From contig OX439137.1 of the NCBI GenBank assembly GCA_949318235.1, positions 9,077,181 to 9,141,180 on the forward strand: DNA of 64,000 nt, written 5' to 3'. The stretch's first letter is position 1, and every line of letters starts with the position of its first letter. Origin of the DNA: Ecdyonurus torrentis (taxonomy: Eukaryota > Arthropoda > Insecta > Ephemeroptera > Heptageniidae). The translations under genes were made by a program, and so were the position numbers. Of the stretch, positions 34,873 to 47,631 are shown in pieces. The notes below the pieces were generated by a model. It did not search any database and was not told the origin of the DNA. It saw nothing but the letters and a program-made list of their open reading frames with translations.

Positions 34873-35995
34873 CTGACAACAAATAAGTAAAATTATAAAG
34901 TTAGTACACTCTGGCCAAAACAAGGTCGTTCCCGTCAAAAGCTGTATCCGCGGTGCTAAACCAATCAGGGAGTGTGTTATAAACCTACTAGCCAATCACA
35001 TTTGACTTTACATAGTTAATTACACTATATCCGCTCGAACTAGTATTGGGAGAACTGTATCTTCATATTATGTATCATACTGATAAACTTTAATTTTACT
35101 TTAGTTTTTGTTAGTGAAATTTAAAGAAAAGAAGAAAAAAATTATTGTTATAACAAGTGATAAAAAGTTAAATTTTTAAACCAAAAAAACAACAACTGAA
35201 ATATGTAAATAATAATAATAATAAGAGATCGGATTTTTTGGTGAAAATTACAATTACGCCTGCAAGTTTCATAGTTAGGCTTTTTGCTTCACTCACAATC
35301 TACTATGTGTTTATAAAAAAATTGGTACTTCACTACTAGAAGTTTAGAAATAATATTTATGTAAACTCACGGTAGGTTGTGATGCAGGTAAATAACTATT
35401 TTTGCAGGCGCAGCCAAATACTACATATTTTGGTAAAATTAAATAATTTTCTGCACATTCTTCTACTCTATTATGCATTCGTTAACGTTTCAACACATGT
35501 AAAACATAAATTTAAGAAATTATTCAGTTATGCATAGATGAAACTCTTTAGTACAAACTAATAACTTGGTTGAAAAAAGTTTACTCGTTAGTATAAACGT
35601 AATTTCTTCAGCGGTTAATAGTTAGCTCTTTAATTGTTAAAAAAAAACTTTGTATTTATATAACAAATTTATTATAAAAAAAGTCTAAATAATAGCACTT
35701 TAGTTCCCTTTTTTTTTTCCGTGCAACATCTAAAAAGTCAAATTAGGCTTGTTCTTATATATATATTTTTTTGCTTTAGAACATATACAAAATTATGATC
35801 ATCTAATGCTTTTTAAATTGGAATGTGCAATTTTTTTTCGGGGCAAGTTTACAAACAAGCCTAGCTGAACGAGTGATTGCATTTGATCGAATCATTTTTA
35901 GACCTTAAAATGCTAAAATTGATTTCTTATATAATATATATAGTACTACAAAATAAGTTTAAAAAAATACGTAATATATAGTACAGTATTGTTAC
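34873..35995 (-). other. SMOC: SMOC intron between Kazal and TY1
   Basis: A 1.1-kb intron. At 34903-34935 a stretch (CACTCTGGCCAAAAC) resembles one end of the Tc1-like element at 28069, but no matching opposite end is clear. Weak inverted pieces, CGCCTGCAA near 35260 and TTGCAGGCG near 35405, may mark an old palindromic element. Confidence 0.8.
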
Positions 35996-36149
35996 CTTTA
36001 CATTTGCCACGATGTTTGAGAGAAAGACTTGATTGTTGACATTGTGCTCTTCTCAAATGACACGCTGACCCATAAGTTTTGCCATCACTGCCGCATACTG
36101 GTTTTCTTGGTAAGCCAGCTCTGTGATTATTACAATTTACTGGACAATC
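35996..36149 (-). CDS. SMOC: SMOC exon: Kazal/follistatin-like domain
   Basis: First recognisable exon, 154 nt. It starts in phase 0 at GAT after the acceptor TTGTTTACAG and ends in phase 1 (AAA G) before the donor GTAAC. It encodes a complete Kazal/follistatin-like module of 51 residues. Six cysteines are visible in the contexts DCPVNC, KPVCGSDGKTYGSAC, AQC and HRGKCK. The PVCGSDGKTYxSAC core is the Kazal signature, and the ending HRGKC matches SMOC proteins closely. In SMOC this domain is the N-terminal module after the signal peptide. The upstream exon must end in phase 0. It was not found with confidence, so the N-terminus is missing here. Confidence 0.92.
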
Positions 36150-36364
36150 CTGTAAACAAAATAAGTACAAATATTTAGAATTATAATTCAGTGTAAAATT
36201 TAAAAATAATAAATAAGCATTGTTTAAAATAATATATGATCTCATTCTGTCAATCATTTTTAACACTAGACGTTATACTGTATACCTGAAGATGTTAAAA
36301 GATTTATAAAATTGTAAAATTTATGTTCGCGTGTAAACGCTTTACATTGTTAAACATTTGCACG

Positions 36365-36498
<134 letters not shown>

Positions 36499-36843
36499 TC
36501 TTACTTTGTCTTTTTCTCGCTCTAAAATGTTAATATACTAATTATCATGTTAACTTGTAAACTTGTTCATTTTGATCCACTTTTGATCATTTAAAAAAAA
36601 AAATATATATATGCCACGAGGAAAACTTATAAATTCTGCTTGTACAATTAAAAAAAAAAGAAAGAAAAATATTTGCATAATATTTTATGCTAACATGATT
36701 TCAGCAATCATCAACATTAGTTCCGTAATATTAAGTCAAAATTCTGCTTGTCAGCATGTCGTGGGGCATAATTATATGGTAAGCAATTCCAATTTATAGA
36801 AATTTTATAATTACGTAAAATATGCAGCATGATGCAGCATTAC

Positions 36844-36845
<2 letters not shown>

Positions 36846-36917
<72 letters not shown>
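36846..36917. repeat. (TC)n microsatellite
   Basis: A perfect run of about 72 bp, 350 bp from the previous TC tract. Confidence 0.97.
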
Positions 36918-36920
<3 letters not shown>

Positions 36921-37529
36921 TGTTTGGCCGAAAATAAAGACGTGCTAATTTTGCTATAACTCTGTTTTAGTTATATTTTATACATAACAATTAACAACGT
37001 AGTTTATAATATTTTGAACAACAATTATTATTTTTATTTATATATATATTAGGCATTGGTAGTTTACAGTAACAGCACATCAATTTAATATGTTACACTA
37101 CATGCGTCTCGTCAAATTTTTGTATAATTATAATCTCAACATACAACATACAAATAAAACATTTACAGCTCAGTAACTCCAGAATTCTTTTTCAGATCTT
37201 CATATTTAATAAACTCAAAGATATTTACATCTTTTTTTTACAAGATTTTTAAACAATAATGCATTATTTTTAATATCTCTTTTTAAAATTGGTAAAAAAA
37301 AAAGGCATTTATTTTTGCAATTTGATAATAAGTACCTCTCTCCAGGATTTTTGAATGGTGATTTAATATAATAACTTTATTTTTATTTCTATACAGTCCT
37401 ATAATTGTGAAAATCACTATTAGTTTGATATACAGTATTTCAGGGTGTTTCCTTTTATACATTATGGAATTATATATAAAAATACTAGGCACTGTTAATA
37501 GCTATAATTTTTTTAATTGATTAAATTAT

Positions 37530-37805
37530 GTTGCGTATAGACCGGTTGCACTCATATTTAAAAGCCACCATTTTGTTGGTCAGGAATACATAGGCCAGCA
37601 TAGGAAAAACATCATTTTTATATATTTTTTTTTAAAGCAAAAGAAGCTTCAAACCTCAATCAAAGCCTTATTTCTAGCTCCTAATAAGTTCGAAGAATAT
37701 GAGAAAAACTCGTTCAGTTGAAGCTCTTTTCATCTGAAAAATTCCCCTATGCAGAATAATGAATTAGGCACCACAAACATGGCGACAAAGCGCAAGGATG
37801 TGCAA
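37530..37805 (+). mobile_element. possible diverged family D element
   Basis: GCACTCATATTTAAAAG, GGCCAGCATAGGAAAAAC and GCGACAAAGCGCA occupy the same order as family D landmarks. Identity is low. Confidence 0.35.
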
Positions 37806-37840
37806 GCATAATATTTTTCCTCTACAGCATAATTGTAATA

Positions 37841-38065
37841 CATACGGACAGAATAAAGAACGTAAATTATGCTGTATTAATGTTATCATATCATAAATGC
37901 TACTAAATTAGAAAAACATAGAATAATTATGCTGCACTATATACGTAACATTTATGCTATGTAATATATTTATTATGTAGTAAAGCATATTATCTTATGA
38001 TGCACTGAACAAATTTTGCTGAAAATAAGCTAGCATAATTATTACGTATTTATTTTTGTTCGTGC
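37841..38065. mobile_element. family B MITE copy
   Basis: Starts TACGGACAGAATAAAGAACG, ends GCTAGCATAATTATTACGTA then TTTTGTTCGTGCA. Block order is as in 10407-10636. Confidence 0.78.
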
Positions 38066-39148
38066 AAAATAGCAAAATTTATGCTATATGGAATAAATGC
38101 AGGATAAATAAATTATTTTATTTCTTAAATTTAGTTTTTGAAGTTGAATATTCGTGAAGATAATTTTTTATTACTTCGTTTTGCCAAATTTTTATTCAGA
38201 CCCTCATTATGAACAAAAATAAAAGTGTGATATTATGTTTCATAGCATAATTATTTATGCAATTTCTAAATATTAACATTTGTATTTTATGGTTAAAAAT
38301 AAATTACGTGATTTCTTTTATTATACGATAAATTTAATGTAAGAAAATTATTGCTTCTGAATCGCAACATCTAGATATAATACAAAAAAAGAATAAACAA
38401 CTAATTTTATTCATGTAATAACTCAAATCTTGCACATAAAAAACATTATTTAACGCTACTTTAAAGATGTAAATGCGATTTGTACAATATAAAAACAATC
38501 ATAAATCGTCGCGTCGGTATAATATAATGTATTAAAACAAGTTTATCAGTTATACAAGAGCGGTATGTGTTTTTATTTATTTAATTTTTTTTTTTCGTAA
38601 GTTGGGTGGAGACAAATATCTTTCGAGACAATGAAATCATAAAATAATGATTACCATTGAATTCATATGTCTACATATACACGTAATATGTATATATAAT
38701 CATAATAATAACTTTTCGGGCGTTGTTTTAGGATTACTCTATACCACCATTCTCCCAAAGCAAAAAGCAAGTATGAAAATTATTTTACCTTTTGTTTCTT
38801 GAATAATTAAAATTTTTGTATGTATATTTTTATAAATAAGTGTTGATAATCATCATACGTAATTTAATAATTATATTGTCCTTTTTTTTTTTTTTTTTTT
38901 TTTTTTTTGTACAATTATTTCTTTAAGTTTTGTTTGCAAATTGTTTGCAAATTTTTATTTGCTATTATAATAAATAAATTATAATGCCTTCAAAGTGTTA
39001 ATATATATATATATATTTGCAAAATTCATAATTCAATCGTGATTTCAAAAAATACAAATACATGAATCCCATATAGTTTATTATTGTTGTTGACTTTGAT
39101 ACAGTAATTTTAAATTGATTTGCTCTGCATATTTGATCTTTTGCTGTC

Positions 39149-39152
<4 letters not shown>

Positions 39153-39240
<88 letters not shown>
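39153..39240. repeat. (GA)n microsatellite
   Basis: A perfect GA run of 88 bp. Confidence 0.98.
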
Positions 39241-39242
<2 letters not shown>

Positions 39243-39643
39243 AATAAAATAGAAGGCAAATAGATGAGGGATAAAATTGCACTCTCGCTTTAGGTTAAGC
39301 ATATACGTATATTACAATATGCAGCTATACATATTCTATACATCATAGGCTATATATAAGCTATAAAAAATCATCTTTATTAAGAAATAAAACATTTGAA
39401 ATGGCAAGATTTAGGCCTGAGGTCTCACTTCATGTCTAGCCCACTCTTATACAACTAGCCCTCAAAACACTTCATACAAATAAAGAAAAAGAAGGGGGAA
39501 AAAAAACTTTTATACGTAACTTATAAAAACGTTATTTGATTAATTTATGTGCAGTTAACGTAATTTTTTTATTGATACATACGTCATCCAAGCGCAATTA
39601 TTTAACATCATTGGTATTTTCTTGCTTATTATTATTTTTTATT

Positions 39644-39853
39644 TGCATAATAATAAATAAGTATGCAGTAATTATGCTAGCCCATTTTCATTAATATATT
39701 TATGCTTTTTTCTTCCCAAGGTAATTTATGATATTGCATAATAACTACGTTACATAGCATAAATATTATGATGTTGTATAATTATTTATGCTGTTTCAGT
39801 AACAAATTATGCTATATAATGAGAAACATGCAGTATTACTTCTTTCTGTGCGG
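39644..39853. mobile_element. family B MITE copy
   Basis: CAGTAATTATGCTAGCCCAT at the left, ACATAGCATAAATATTATG in the middle, and CAGTATTACTTCTTTCTGTG at the right. Confidence 0.68.
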
Positions 39854-40574
39854 GGAAAACAATGAAAAAAAAAAAAGAAAGAAAAACTTTACAGAATCCA
39901 CGAAAAAAAATCCTAAGATCCTGAAATATATACATTATATGTATACTAATAAAAACAATGTGAAACTTTGAAAAACAATGATTATAACTATTTAATTATA
40001 ACTTTTGTACACCTACGTATGTATATACGTCAATATGTCAATCATATATGTCAAACTATTACAAGAATTGCGTATATATATTTAAAAAATATATTAATAA
40101 CATGACTGTACGTACAAATATGGGTATTATATTGTTCTTTATTATTGTTGTTATTTTTGCAGTCATAGTCATTAGAATCAATTATAAACAATACATTTTG
40201 TCATACATATAATTATTGTTATTATTTATGATGTCGTTGCAATATAAGGATATGTATTACATTTTTACACTTTTTTCAAGGTTAAAATTGACGTACTTTA
40301 TGTTATAATTAGATTTTTTTTTTTTTTGTAAAGATAATGATGTTTATTAGATCATGCAGTTGTGGGAAATATTATTGTTCAACGTGTGATTAGGTAAAAG
40401 TTTTTTTTTTTTTTTTTTCTGGAGCACAAAAGACCAAGTTTATGAGCCTAAAAAGAACATTACCCTCACTGATAAATCAGGGACAATTATTACACATATT
40501 ATGCTCTTTACTCTTAAAGGGAGAGTTCAGGGGTCAGAGGTTACAACATGGCTTTTTTAATGTTAGATAATGAG

Positions 40575-40800
40575 ATGAAGTGTTCATTGACTCATATATG
40601 ATTCCCCAAAGTTCTTCCGTAGCCCCTTGGTAGCCCCTCAAACTTGCGCTCATCCTGCGAGATATACAACCGGCTACAACATTTTCTAAAGCCGTAACTA
40701 TGACGTAAAAGATGCGGGAAAGGTTGCATATGTCACAGGATGATCACGAGTTTGCGGGGCTACGGAAGGGCTTTGGATAATCATGTGTGAATTTATGAAT
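40575..40800. mobile_element. palindromic element, single copy in window
   Basis: Left arm CATATATGATTCCCCAAAG, CTTCCGTAGCCCC, AACTTGCGCTCATCCT; right arm AGGATGATCACGAGTTTGCG, GGGGCTACGGAAG, CTTTGGATAATCATGTGTG. The left arm has an extra 10-12 bp. A family K copy follows directly. Confidence 0.75.
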
Positions 40801-40807
40801 ATTGAAT

Positions 40808-40945
40808 CGGGCAACCCACTTTACATTTTCTATTGTAGATCTGGATTTCGTGACGCAATGAATTCCAAAAGTTGCCTATATATACGTTACAGTTTTTTAA
40901 CTCCAGTTTGTAAGAGTACAGAAGAGTTGAGCTACATAATGATAA
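40808..40945. mobile_element. family K repeat copy
   Basis: GGGCAACCCACTTTACATTT, CTATTGTAGATCTGGATTTC, CGCAATGAATTCCAAAAG and CTCCAGTTTGTAAGAGTACA match the copy at 9262. Confidence 0.6.
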
Positions 40946-41004
40946 TGACGATTCTATCTAATCAATTTTATTTTCTAAACAGTCCCTTTAATATTTTCAA
41001 TGTA

Positions 41005-41104
41005 CACTCCTCCCGAATAAATCTGACTGTTTGCGTTAAAGTTTCCCCATATATTTAATATTTAGAGACATGAACGCTGCGGTCAGATTTATTCGGGAGA
41101 AGTG
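41005..41104. mobile_element. family I MITE (Tc1/mariner-like)
   Basis: 100 bp flanked by TA (41003-41004, 41105-41106). Inverted ends CACTCCTCCCGAATAAATC and GATTTATTCGGGAGAAGTG. Interior shared with 20091-20191. Confidence 0.85.
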
Positions 41105-41546
41105 TATATAATAAATTTTATTGCAGAAAATATCCAATTAAAACCATTGAATTTTCTAGTAATTAAAATTATTATTTTGCATAGTATGCTCCGTTTGAAA
41201 GGGCCATTCGTTCCAAAAAATACTTTCAAAGCATCTTTAATGTCTTAATAGAGACTTTAAAAAACCAGACATTTGATGTAATTCATTAGTGTATTCAGTT
41301 TCAAAAATTTTAAGTATTAAAATTTGAATTGTTTTGCAATTTTGCTTATATACTGTATCTACTTTTGATGTCACATCCTATTGCCATAAATCCTATCCTA
41401 TACTGCATAATGCTATACCTGTGAAATTTTATGAATGTTCGATATTTCTTAAATAATCGTTTATTTAAACAAAATCTCTCATTTGAAATGGGTGATATCT
41501 GTAGGCGTTAATGCAAACTCAATTTTCATGATTTTACGTAAAGGCG

Positions 41547-41688
41547 CGTGTTCATAATGACAATGACACGTAAATTTATATTAATTTTAAGTAAGAATCC
41601 AAATAACTGAAATAACGCATTGATTGCTGTATTTACGTAATGTAAAAAATTATTTGAATTTACGGGTCATTGTGGATGAGCCTTTTTG
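41547..41688. mobile_element. family H MITE (diverged)
   Basis: GTGTTCATAATGACAATGAC, ACACGTAAATTTATATTAA, GTAAGAATCCAAATAACTGA and GAATTTACGGGTCATTGTGG. Confidence 0.65.
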
Positions 41689-42273
41689 AAAATACTTGTA
41701 TTAAGGTTTGTTTACTTTTTCTCTTACTATTTTATTTTCCAACAGTCATTTTTTAATATGAATTTGATTGTATATGAAAAAAAAAATTAAGAGATTAGTT
41801 TGAATAAGTTCCTCAATTTATTTAAAATTTGAATGCAATGGTTTTAGGTAAGGCACAATATTTCTATAATGTGCAATAAATTAAATTGAATGTAATCTTC
41901 CATACAAAATCATTCTATAATTTTCATGCTCAAATTTATTGCATGATGAAATTTTTGCTCCTTTTGTAAACAGGCTATTTAAGTGAGAATTAAAAACTGA
42001 ATTTTAGCATTCAAAAAAGGTCTCTCTCTCTCTCTCTCTCTCTATTATTATTATTTTTTTACCACATGCTGTATTTGAAAAATATAATCCTATACTTTTA
42101 CTTTTGTGACTTATAAATGATTTTCTTTAAGTTTGGATTATTAATAATACATAAAAACACAGCATATTAAGTTGATTATTTTACGAACAAGAATTATTTA
42201 TCTAAATTTAGTTTCAAGCAAGCACTTAACATTCTTTACTTTGACCTTCTGCACTCTTAAATCTTCAAGTTGT

Positions 42274-42276
<3 letters not shown>

Positions 42277-42357
<81 letters not shown>
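42277..42357. repeat. (GA)n microsatellite
   Basis: A perfect GA run of about 80 bp. A 24-bp (CT)n run lies at 42021-42043. Confidence 0.98.
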
Positions 42358-42361
<4 letters not shown>

Positions 42362-42879
42362 AGTTCTACAAGAATAAAATTATAAAAAAGAAATATTTAG
42401 ACATTTTTCTTTCTCTCGCTGAAACTCAAGTTAATATTTTACTATCATAAATATTTAATTGCCAAGTTTTATAAAATTAATTAATAATAATACAGGTTTT
42501 AAGGGTTTTAAGATTTAAGGGTTTAATTTACAAATATATTTTTGCCAAATCATACTTTGATTACAAATAATACAAATGATACAACAAGGGATTAAATGAA
42601 ATTTGCAATAAATTTGTCATTTTATACTGTAACTTAAAAATTTTCTTACATTTTTATTATTGTATGAAACTATTTAAAAATAATAATATTAAAATAAAAG
42701 TTTCTCCACATAAAACAGGTACGTTTGTTTAGTGGTATTTTGGAAAGTGATTTTTTTTTTCGCTAAAGTAAATAGAAACTATTTGAAAAATAGTACAAAA
42801 TTCGCATACATTTTAAATCATCTAAAAAAGAAAACAGCGTTATAATTTACGATTTATTGAATAACTACATACTCCTTGC

Positions 42880-43025
42880 ACTCTTTTAGCATAAGTTTGA
42901 AATTGTATAAATAATAATGTTATTCAACTTAGTGTTGTTGTTATATAATGCAACATACTATAATATGTACAGTACAATCATATAAATTATAACATAATTA
43001 TGCCATAATAATTACATTTATTTTC
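42880..43025. mobile_element. possible family B MITE copy
   Basis: TTTTAGCATAAGTTTG, GTACAATCATATAAATTATA and AATTATGCCATAATAATTAC. Strongly diverged. Confidence 0.35.
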
Positions 43026-45948
43026 TTGGCTTTCTTAAACAGTGCAATATTTTTCAAGAAGAAATAATTTTGACTGCACACTAAAAATATTGCATCGTTA
43101 TAATATTTGCATCGTTAAAATTGAACAAATATCGCAAATATTTTTTTAAAAAAATACAAGGTTTAAAATGGCAACAGAACTGATTAATAGGAAGAAATAT
43201 AATTATATAATCGATTTTTTTTTCAACCAAATGATTAGTTTCTTTTGCTTTTAAAGCCCACTCAGAAAACATAATATTTTATCTATTATTAAGATAAAAT
43301 ACACAAACTTTTGTTTTGAAGAAGAAGAATATGTATATAAAAAAAATCGGCAGGAATTTAAAATGCCTAAAGCTAAAAACGTCAATGTATTATTTGGCCT
43401 TCTATATGATTGCTTTAGCTGAAAAATCAAATATGTTTTATTTTTGTTATTTTTACTGAAGTGCTATATTTTAAAAATACAATTTCTATATAGATGTTTA
43501 AATATCACATAAAGTTAAAGAAATATACAGAAATATATAGGAGAACAAAATTACTATATAGATTTGAGTTATGGTATGACTTGTACTCTGGCTATTTCTA
43601 ATATTTTAAATAAGTAATTATAATTTAATTGTATGAAATTCGGAATTCCCATTAACAAGCATTAAATTTGTATTACAAATAAATTTCTTGCACTGGAAAA
43701 ATATCTGAAAATGTGATAGGTCAGCTTTTATTATTGTAATAAAACAATATAATCAAACTATTTTATTAAGATTGTTTTAAGGCACTTTCTAAATAGAAAA
43801 ATTAGGAAGGTGCTGGTTATTTCTATAGGTAAAATATGAATTTGCATATTTATCTGAAAAAAAGTTCTTTTTCTTACAAAGAATACTAGAAGCCTTTAAA
43901 TATGGTTACAATTTCTTTTCTATACTAAAATTTTTTATTCCTCTCTGATTTAAAATTGTCTTATTTTAAAAATTATAAAAAGTGCTTAATCATGAATTTT
44001 GGTTAACAAAATACTGAATATCTTTATATTATCATAAATCATAATATTGAAGGTGTCATATACAAAAAACAACAACAATAACAATAACTACTAATGCTAA
44101 AAAAACAGTTCATATTTTTAAAAAAGTAACTATTAAAATAATACCGTTTTGTAACACCCGCACTAAAATTGCCTGAAACGAAAACAATTTTCCCGTGTAC
44201 AAAACAGAAAAATAAGTGTTATGATGCAAGTTAACATGAAGCTGCGTTCACTATATGGGCATAGGAAATTGTAATTTAATCGACAATATATACAATAATC
44301 AGCATCATGCAATTTCAATTTTATATCGTTAATTTATTCAAGCTTCTACGCAAGAGCTACTTCAAAATCGTGCAAAAATAATTCTTTTTCTTAACTTAAC
44401 CCCCCCCCCCCCCCCGAATACGCTTGGATTGCTTATTTTCTCTCTTATTTTTTATTTCCTTTCTTTCTTTTTTTTTTCTTTCTAATTGACCGATTAAAAG
44501 TTAAAAATATACGCCCATAAAACATGGATATGTATATATGTTATTTATATATTTTTAGAATGCTATCCACAAATCTAAAACGATTTTGAATTAGCATTTT
44601 GTATTTTGAAATAAAAAGCATATCTATAAATAAATATTTAATCTATATAATAGAATTTAGTTTAAAACTAAATAAAGGATTGATACATATATAAAAAATA
44701 TATTTAATGATTTAAAATTTGACATTTTTATTAATTTATTTAAAACTATAAATTTTATTTTCAGTAGTGGCGCCAGGGAACTACCTTGGGCTTTTATATT
44801 ATGTAAAAAGAAAAAAAAAAGTTACCAAACAAGGTTGCATAAAAAAATTTAATAATGTATTTTTCAACTTATATAATACTTAATATAGACAGTAAGGTGA
44901 TGTAGGATTAAAAATAAAAGTGTTCCGGGACTTTTTATTTAACTTAATAGTAAAAATATTTTGTTTTGACATGTTTATAATTAATAAGTATGTATATTGT
45001 GTTACCTTCATATATTATACATAATATGAAATTTGAATATTGTTTTCGTTTATTTTGTTATAAGATATATATTGTCAGTATGGGGCATGGGGACAATTTT
45101 GGGACAAGTAATATGTAATAATAAAATCAATAATTCACTTTTAAAAGATTCAATTACTAGACAAAAGCTAGATTTTAAATTGAGGTCTTTTTAAACTGTA
45201 GAACGTAAATTGTACGGTTATTGAACGAAAATTTTACGTTTTTTTTTTTTTTTTTTTTTTTTTTTGTCTCCTTCTTATTGATATTTTGTTATTGTTTACC
45301 TTATTTTAATGATAACAAGTAACCTACACTGAAACTTTTATTGTTAGTGTATCTGTGATACAAAAAGAAAATTGAATCAAAATCTTTGAGCATTTTCGTA
45401 TACTAATTCCTTTAAATTTTTTTTTAATGGTTATTTTTCTATATAGAAAATATAGCAGGATTTCTTATTTATTATAAGTTGAATATTCAGGTAATTTAAA
45501 TATTTTATTGTTATATAGTTTGACGTCATTTAATAGACAGATTTGAATCTTATTAATGCGTGAATGACGTCACAAAAGTATAAATCTGGCAATAAAGATT
45601 GATAAGACTGTAAACCATAAAGTAAAGTTATTTTGTTACTATTTAATGATTACATAAATAAATATATAATTAGAATAAAAATATTGCAAGAGAAAGATAG
45701 TATGGAAACACTGGAAACCAGCAAGGACTTTCCCATAAAGTAAAGGGTGTACCCGCAGTGTGTTATATCCTATATGGTGAAAAATCTTGCTATATAAAGA
45801 AATAATTATAAACAGAACAAAAACAAGCACTGAAATATATGCATGTTCTATTTAATTTCTACTAAACCGCGATGGTCATTTTCCTAATTTTTTTAAAGCC
45901 ATGCAGATTAACAAAGAATTGTATATTTTTTTAATCGAGTGATATACA

Positions 45949-46518
45949 TGGACAATCATAATATATGTAATAATTATGCTAGACCATTTTTAGCAATACA
46001 AAAACATAATTTGTCATAAGAATAAGATTTCTTTATTGACCCAGGCAGTTCATTATAGTAACATGATATTGCAACAAGTGTTGGTCTTGTCAACTATTTA
46101 CAATAAATAAAATACAATACTGTATAATATATATACATACACAAGTACATACATATATTGTCAATAAAACATTTAAAAACAAAAGGTATATAGGATTTAT
46201 GCTGAGTAAAAAGAATATTAAAAATAACACATATATATATAACACGTATTAGTGATACGCAGTATAAAATTGTATATTATTTGAATGTGTAGTATGCATA
46301 AGCACATCAATATCATCAATTTTAGAATCGGAATCATAAAATTCAGCTAAAGTGTAATATTGTTTAAATATATATTAATATTTTTTTCAAGAGTTGATAT
46401 ACTGCACAATATGTTATAGTACAAATATTATGTTATACATCATATTTGGTGTTCCAATTTAGCAAAATTGATGCTATAATAACATAAATACAGCATAAAT
46501 TACGTAGTTTTTTCTTTT
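45949..46518. mobile_element. family B MITE copy split by an insertion
   Basis: Left part (45949 to about 46015) has CATGGACAATCATAATAT and GTAATAATTATGCTAGACC. The right part (about 46397-46518) has GCACAATATGTTATAGTAC, ACAAATATTATGTTATACA and CAGCATAAATTACGTAG. The middle 380 bp is foreign to the family and starts with a family J sequence. Confidence 0.7.
46016..46396. mobile_element. family J insertion inside family B
   Basis: Starts AAGAATAAGATTTCTTTATT, then GACCCAGGCAGTTCATTATA and TGTTGGTCTTGTCAAC. This resembles 47690-47790 (TTTATTGACCCATGCAGTTC, GGTCTTGCCATTTT) and weakly 18547-18625. Its far end is unclear. Confidence 0.5.
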
Positions 46519-46578
46519 CATTTGGAAAGCAAGAATTCGAAAAATTATTTTATTGTTGTTTAAGTTATTTATTTATTT

Positions 46579-46609
<31 letters not shown>

Positions 46610-47631
46610 GCATTTATGGTTGAAATTTGAGTAAATGAATATTTAGAGCTTAGAATTTATTCAGTGCTTTCTATCCCGTCAATTAGGAACCATCAATATG
46701 GACAGGAAAAGAAAATAGAGGCAATTTATCTTAATTTTCCATTGTATGAAAATAAAACCAGTTGGAAACGTTTACTTATTTACAAGTTTAAAATTTGAAA
46801 TTCTATTCACGAGCGATATACAAAATACGGAGACATTTAAATATTAATTATATAAAACCCCATAAAAACGGTAATAAAATTTAAAAAATAAAAAATCAGA
46901 CATATAAAAAAAATATCACATATAAATATTAAAATAATATTAAGTTACATATAGAATTTCTTGTTAGATATATCATTCATTATAATTACAGATTGAAAAT
47001 TGCCATAATATATTTTAACACACAGTTTAAGAAATATTACATAAGATATTATTATTACGAACATTTTTTTTTAAATAATAATAATATTAAAATCAAATTC
47101 TAGTATCAAGATTGAACTTTTACATCTAATCATCATTTTTCTTCTTCTTTGCTATATCAATTTGTCTAGTAAAGTTATTTAACGTGTATGTTTTTAACAT
47201 TCTTGGCGTTGATCCAAATATAAAAGATATTATAGAGCATTATTTACATTTTATTAAATATTATATATAATAAAAAATAAAAAAAAATCCTTGGGTGCAG
47301 GAAATCCTAATTTTCACTTTCCTATCCTATAGAATTTTGGAATATTTTGTTGTCTTTATTATTGATTATATATTGAAAAAACTACTACAAATGAAATTGT
47401 TTTAAATTCCATTTACTAATTTTCTGTTTATGCCAATTCAAGTTAAATTCTAAGAATTAAAAAAAAATCTGCTTATATTCCGTCTGTGGTTTCATTTGTT
47501 TTATTTTTATTTTTTTCTATTTTTTATTATTACGTATTTTGATACTATAAAAAATCTTATAAAAATGTATTTTATCTGCAATTTGAAAAATAGTTATTTT
47601 ACTGATTGTAAAATTTGTAATGTACATAGTA

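Larger units (their letters stand above)
739..36149 (-). other. SMOC: SMOC/pentagone-like gene (span of visible coding exons)
   Basis: This is a secreted matricellular protein gene of the SMOC family (SPARC-related modular calcium-binding; pentagone/magu in Drosophila). Known family members bind heparan-sulfate proteoglycans and modulate BMP/Dpp signalling outside the cell. Ten minus-strand exons with AG/GT borders join without a frame conflict: 36149-35996, 34872-34660, 31681-31571, 25917-25825, 24971-24714, 6677-6555, 3354-3244, 2279-2180, 1796-1703, 936-756. The splice phases run 0, then 1 at seven successive junctions, then 2, then 0. The product is about 479 codons without its signal peptide: Kazal, TY1, basic linker, EC1, TY2, EC2. 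Vertebrate SMOC has a single EC domain at the C-terminus and a SMOC-specific segment between the two TY domains; here a full EC domain sits between them. The first exon (signal peptide) and possibly a last exon are missing. Family assignment is very secure; orthology to magu is inference. Confidence 0.93.

Noticed and set aside
34633..34995. 120-residue open frame over the TY1 exon
   Set aside because: It is in a different frame from the thyroglobulin domain. The correct frame gives CWCV and the expected cysteines; this one gives no domain.
45639..45830. Minus-strand frame resembling a signal peptide (LVFVLFIIISLYS)
   Set aside because: It begins with GTG rather than ATG, and no phase-0 donor follows the hydrophobic part. 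It is unlikely in an animal gene.
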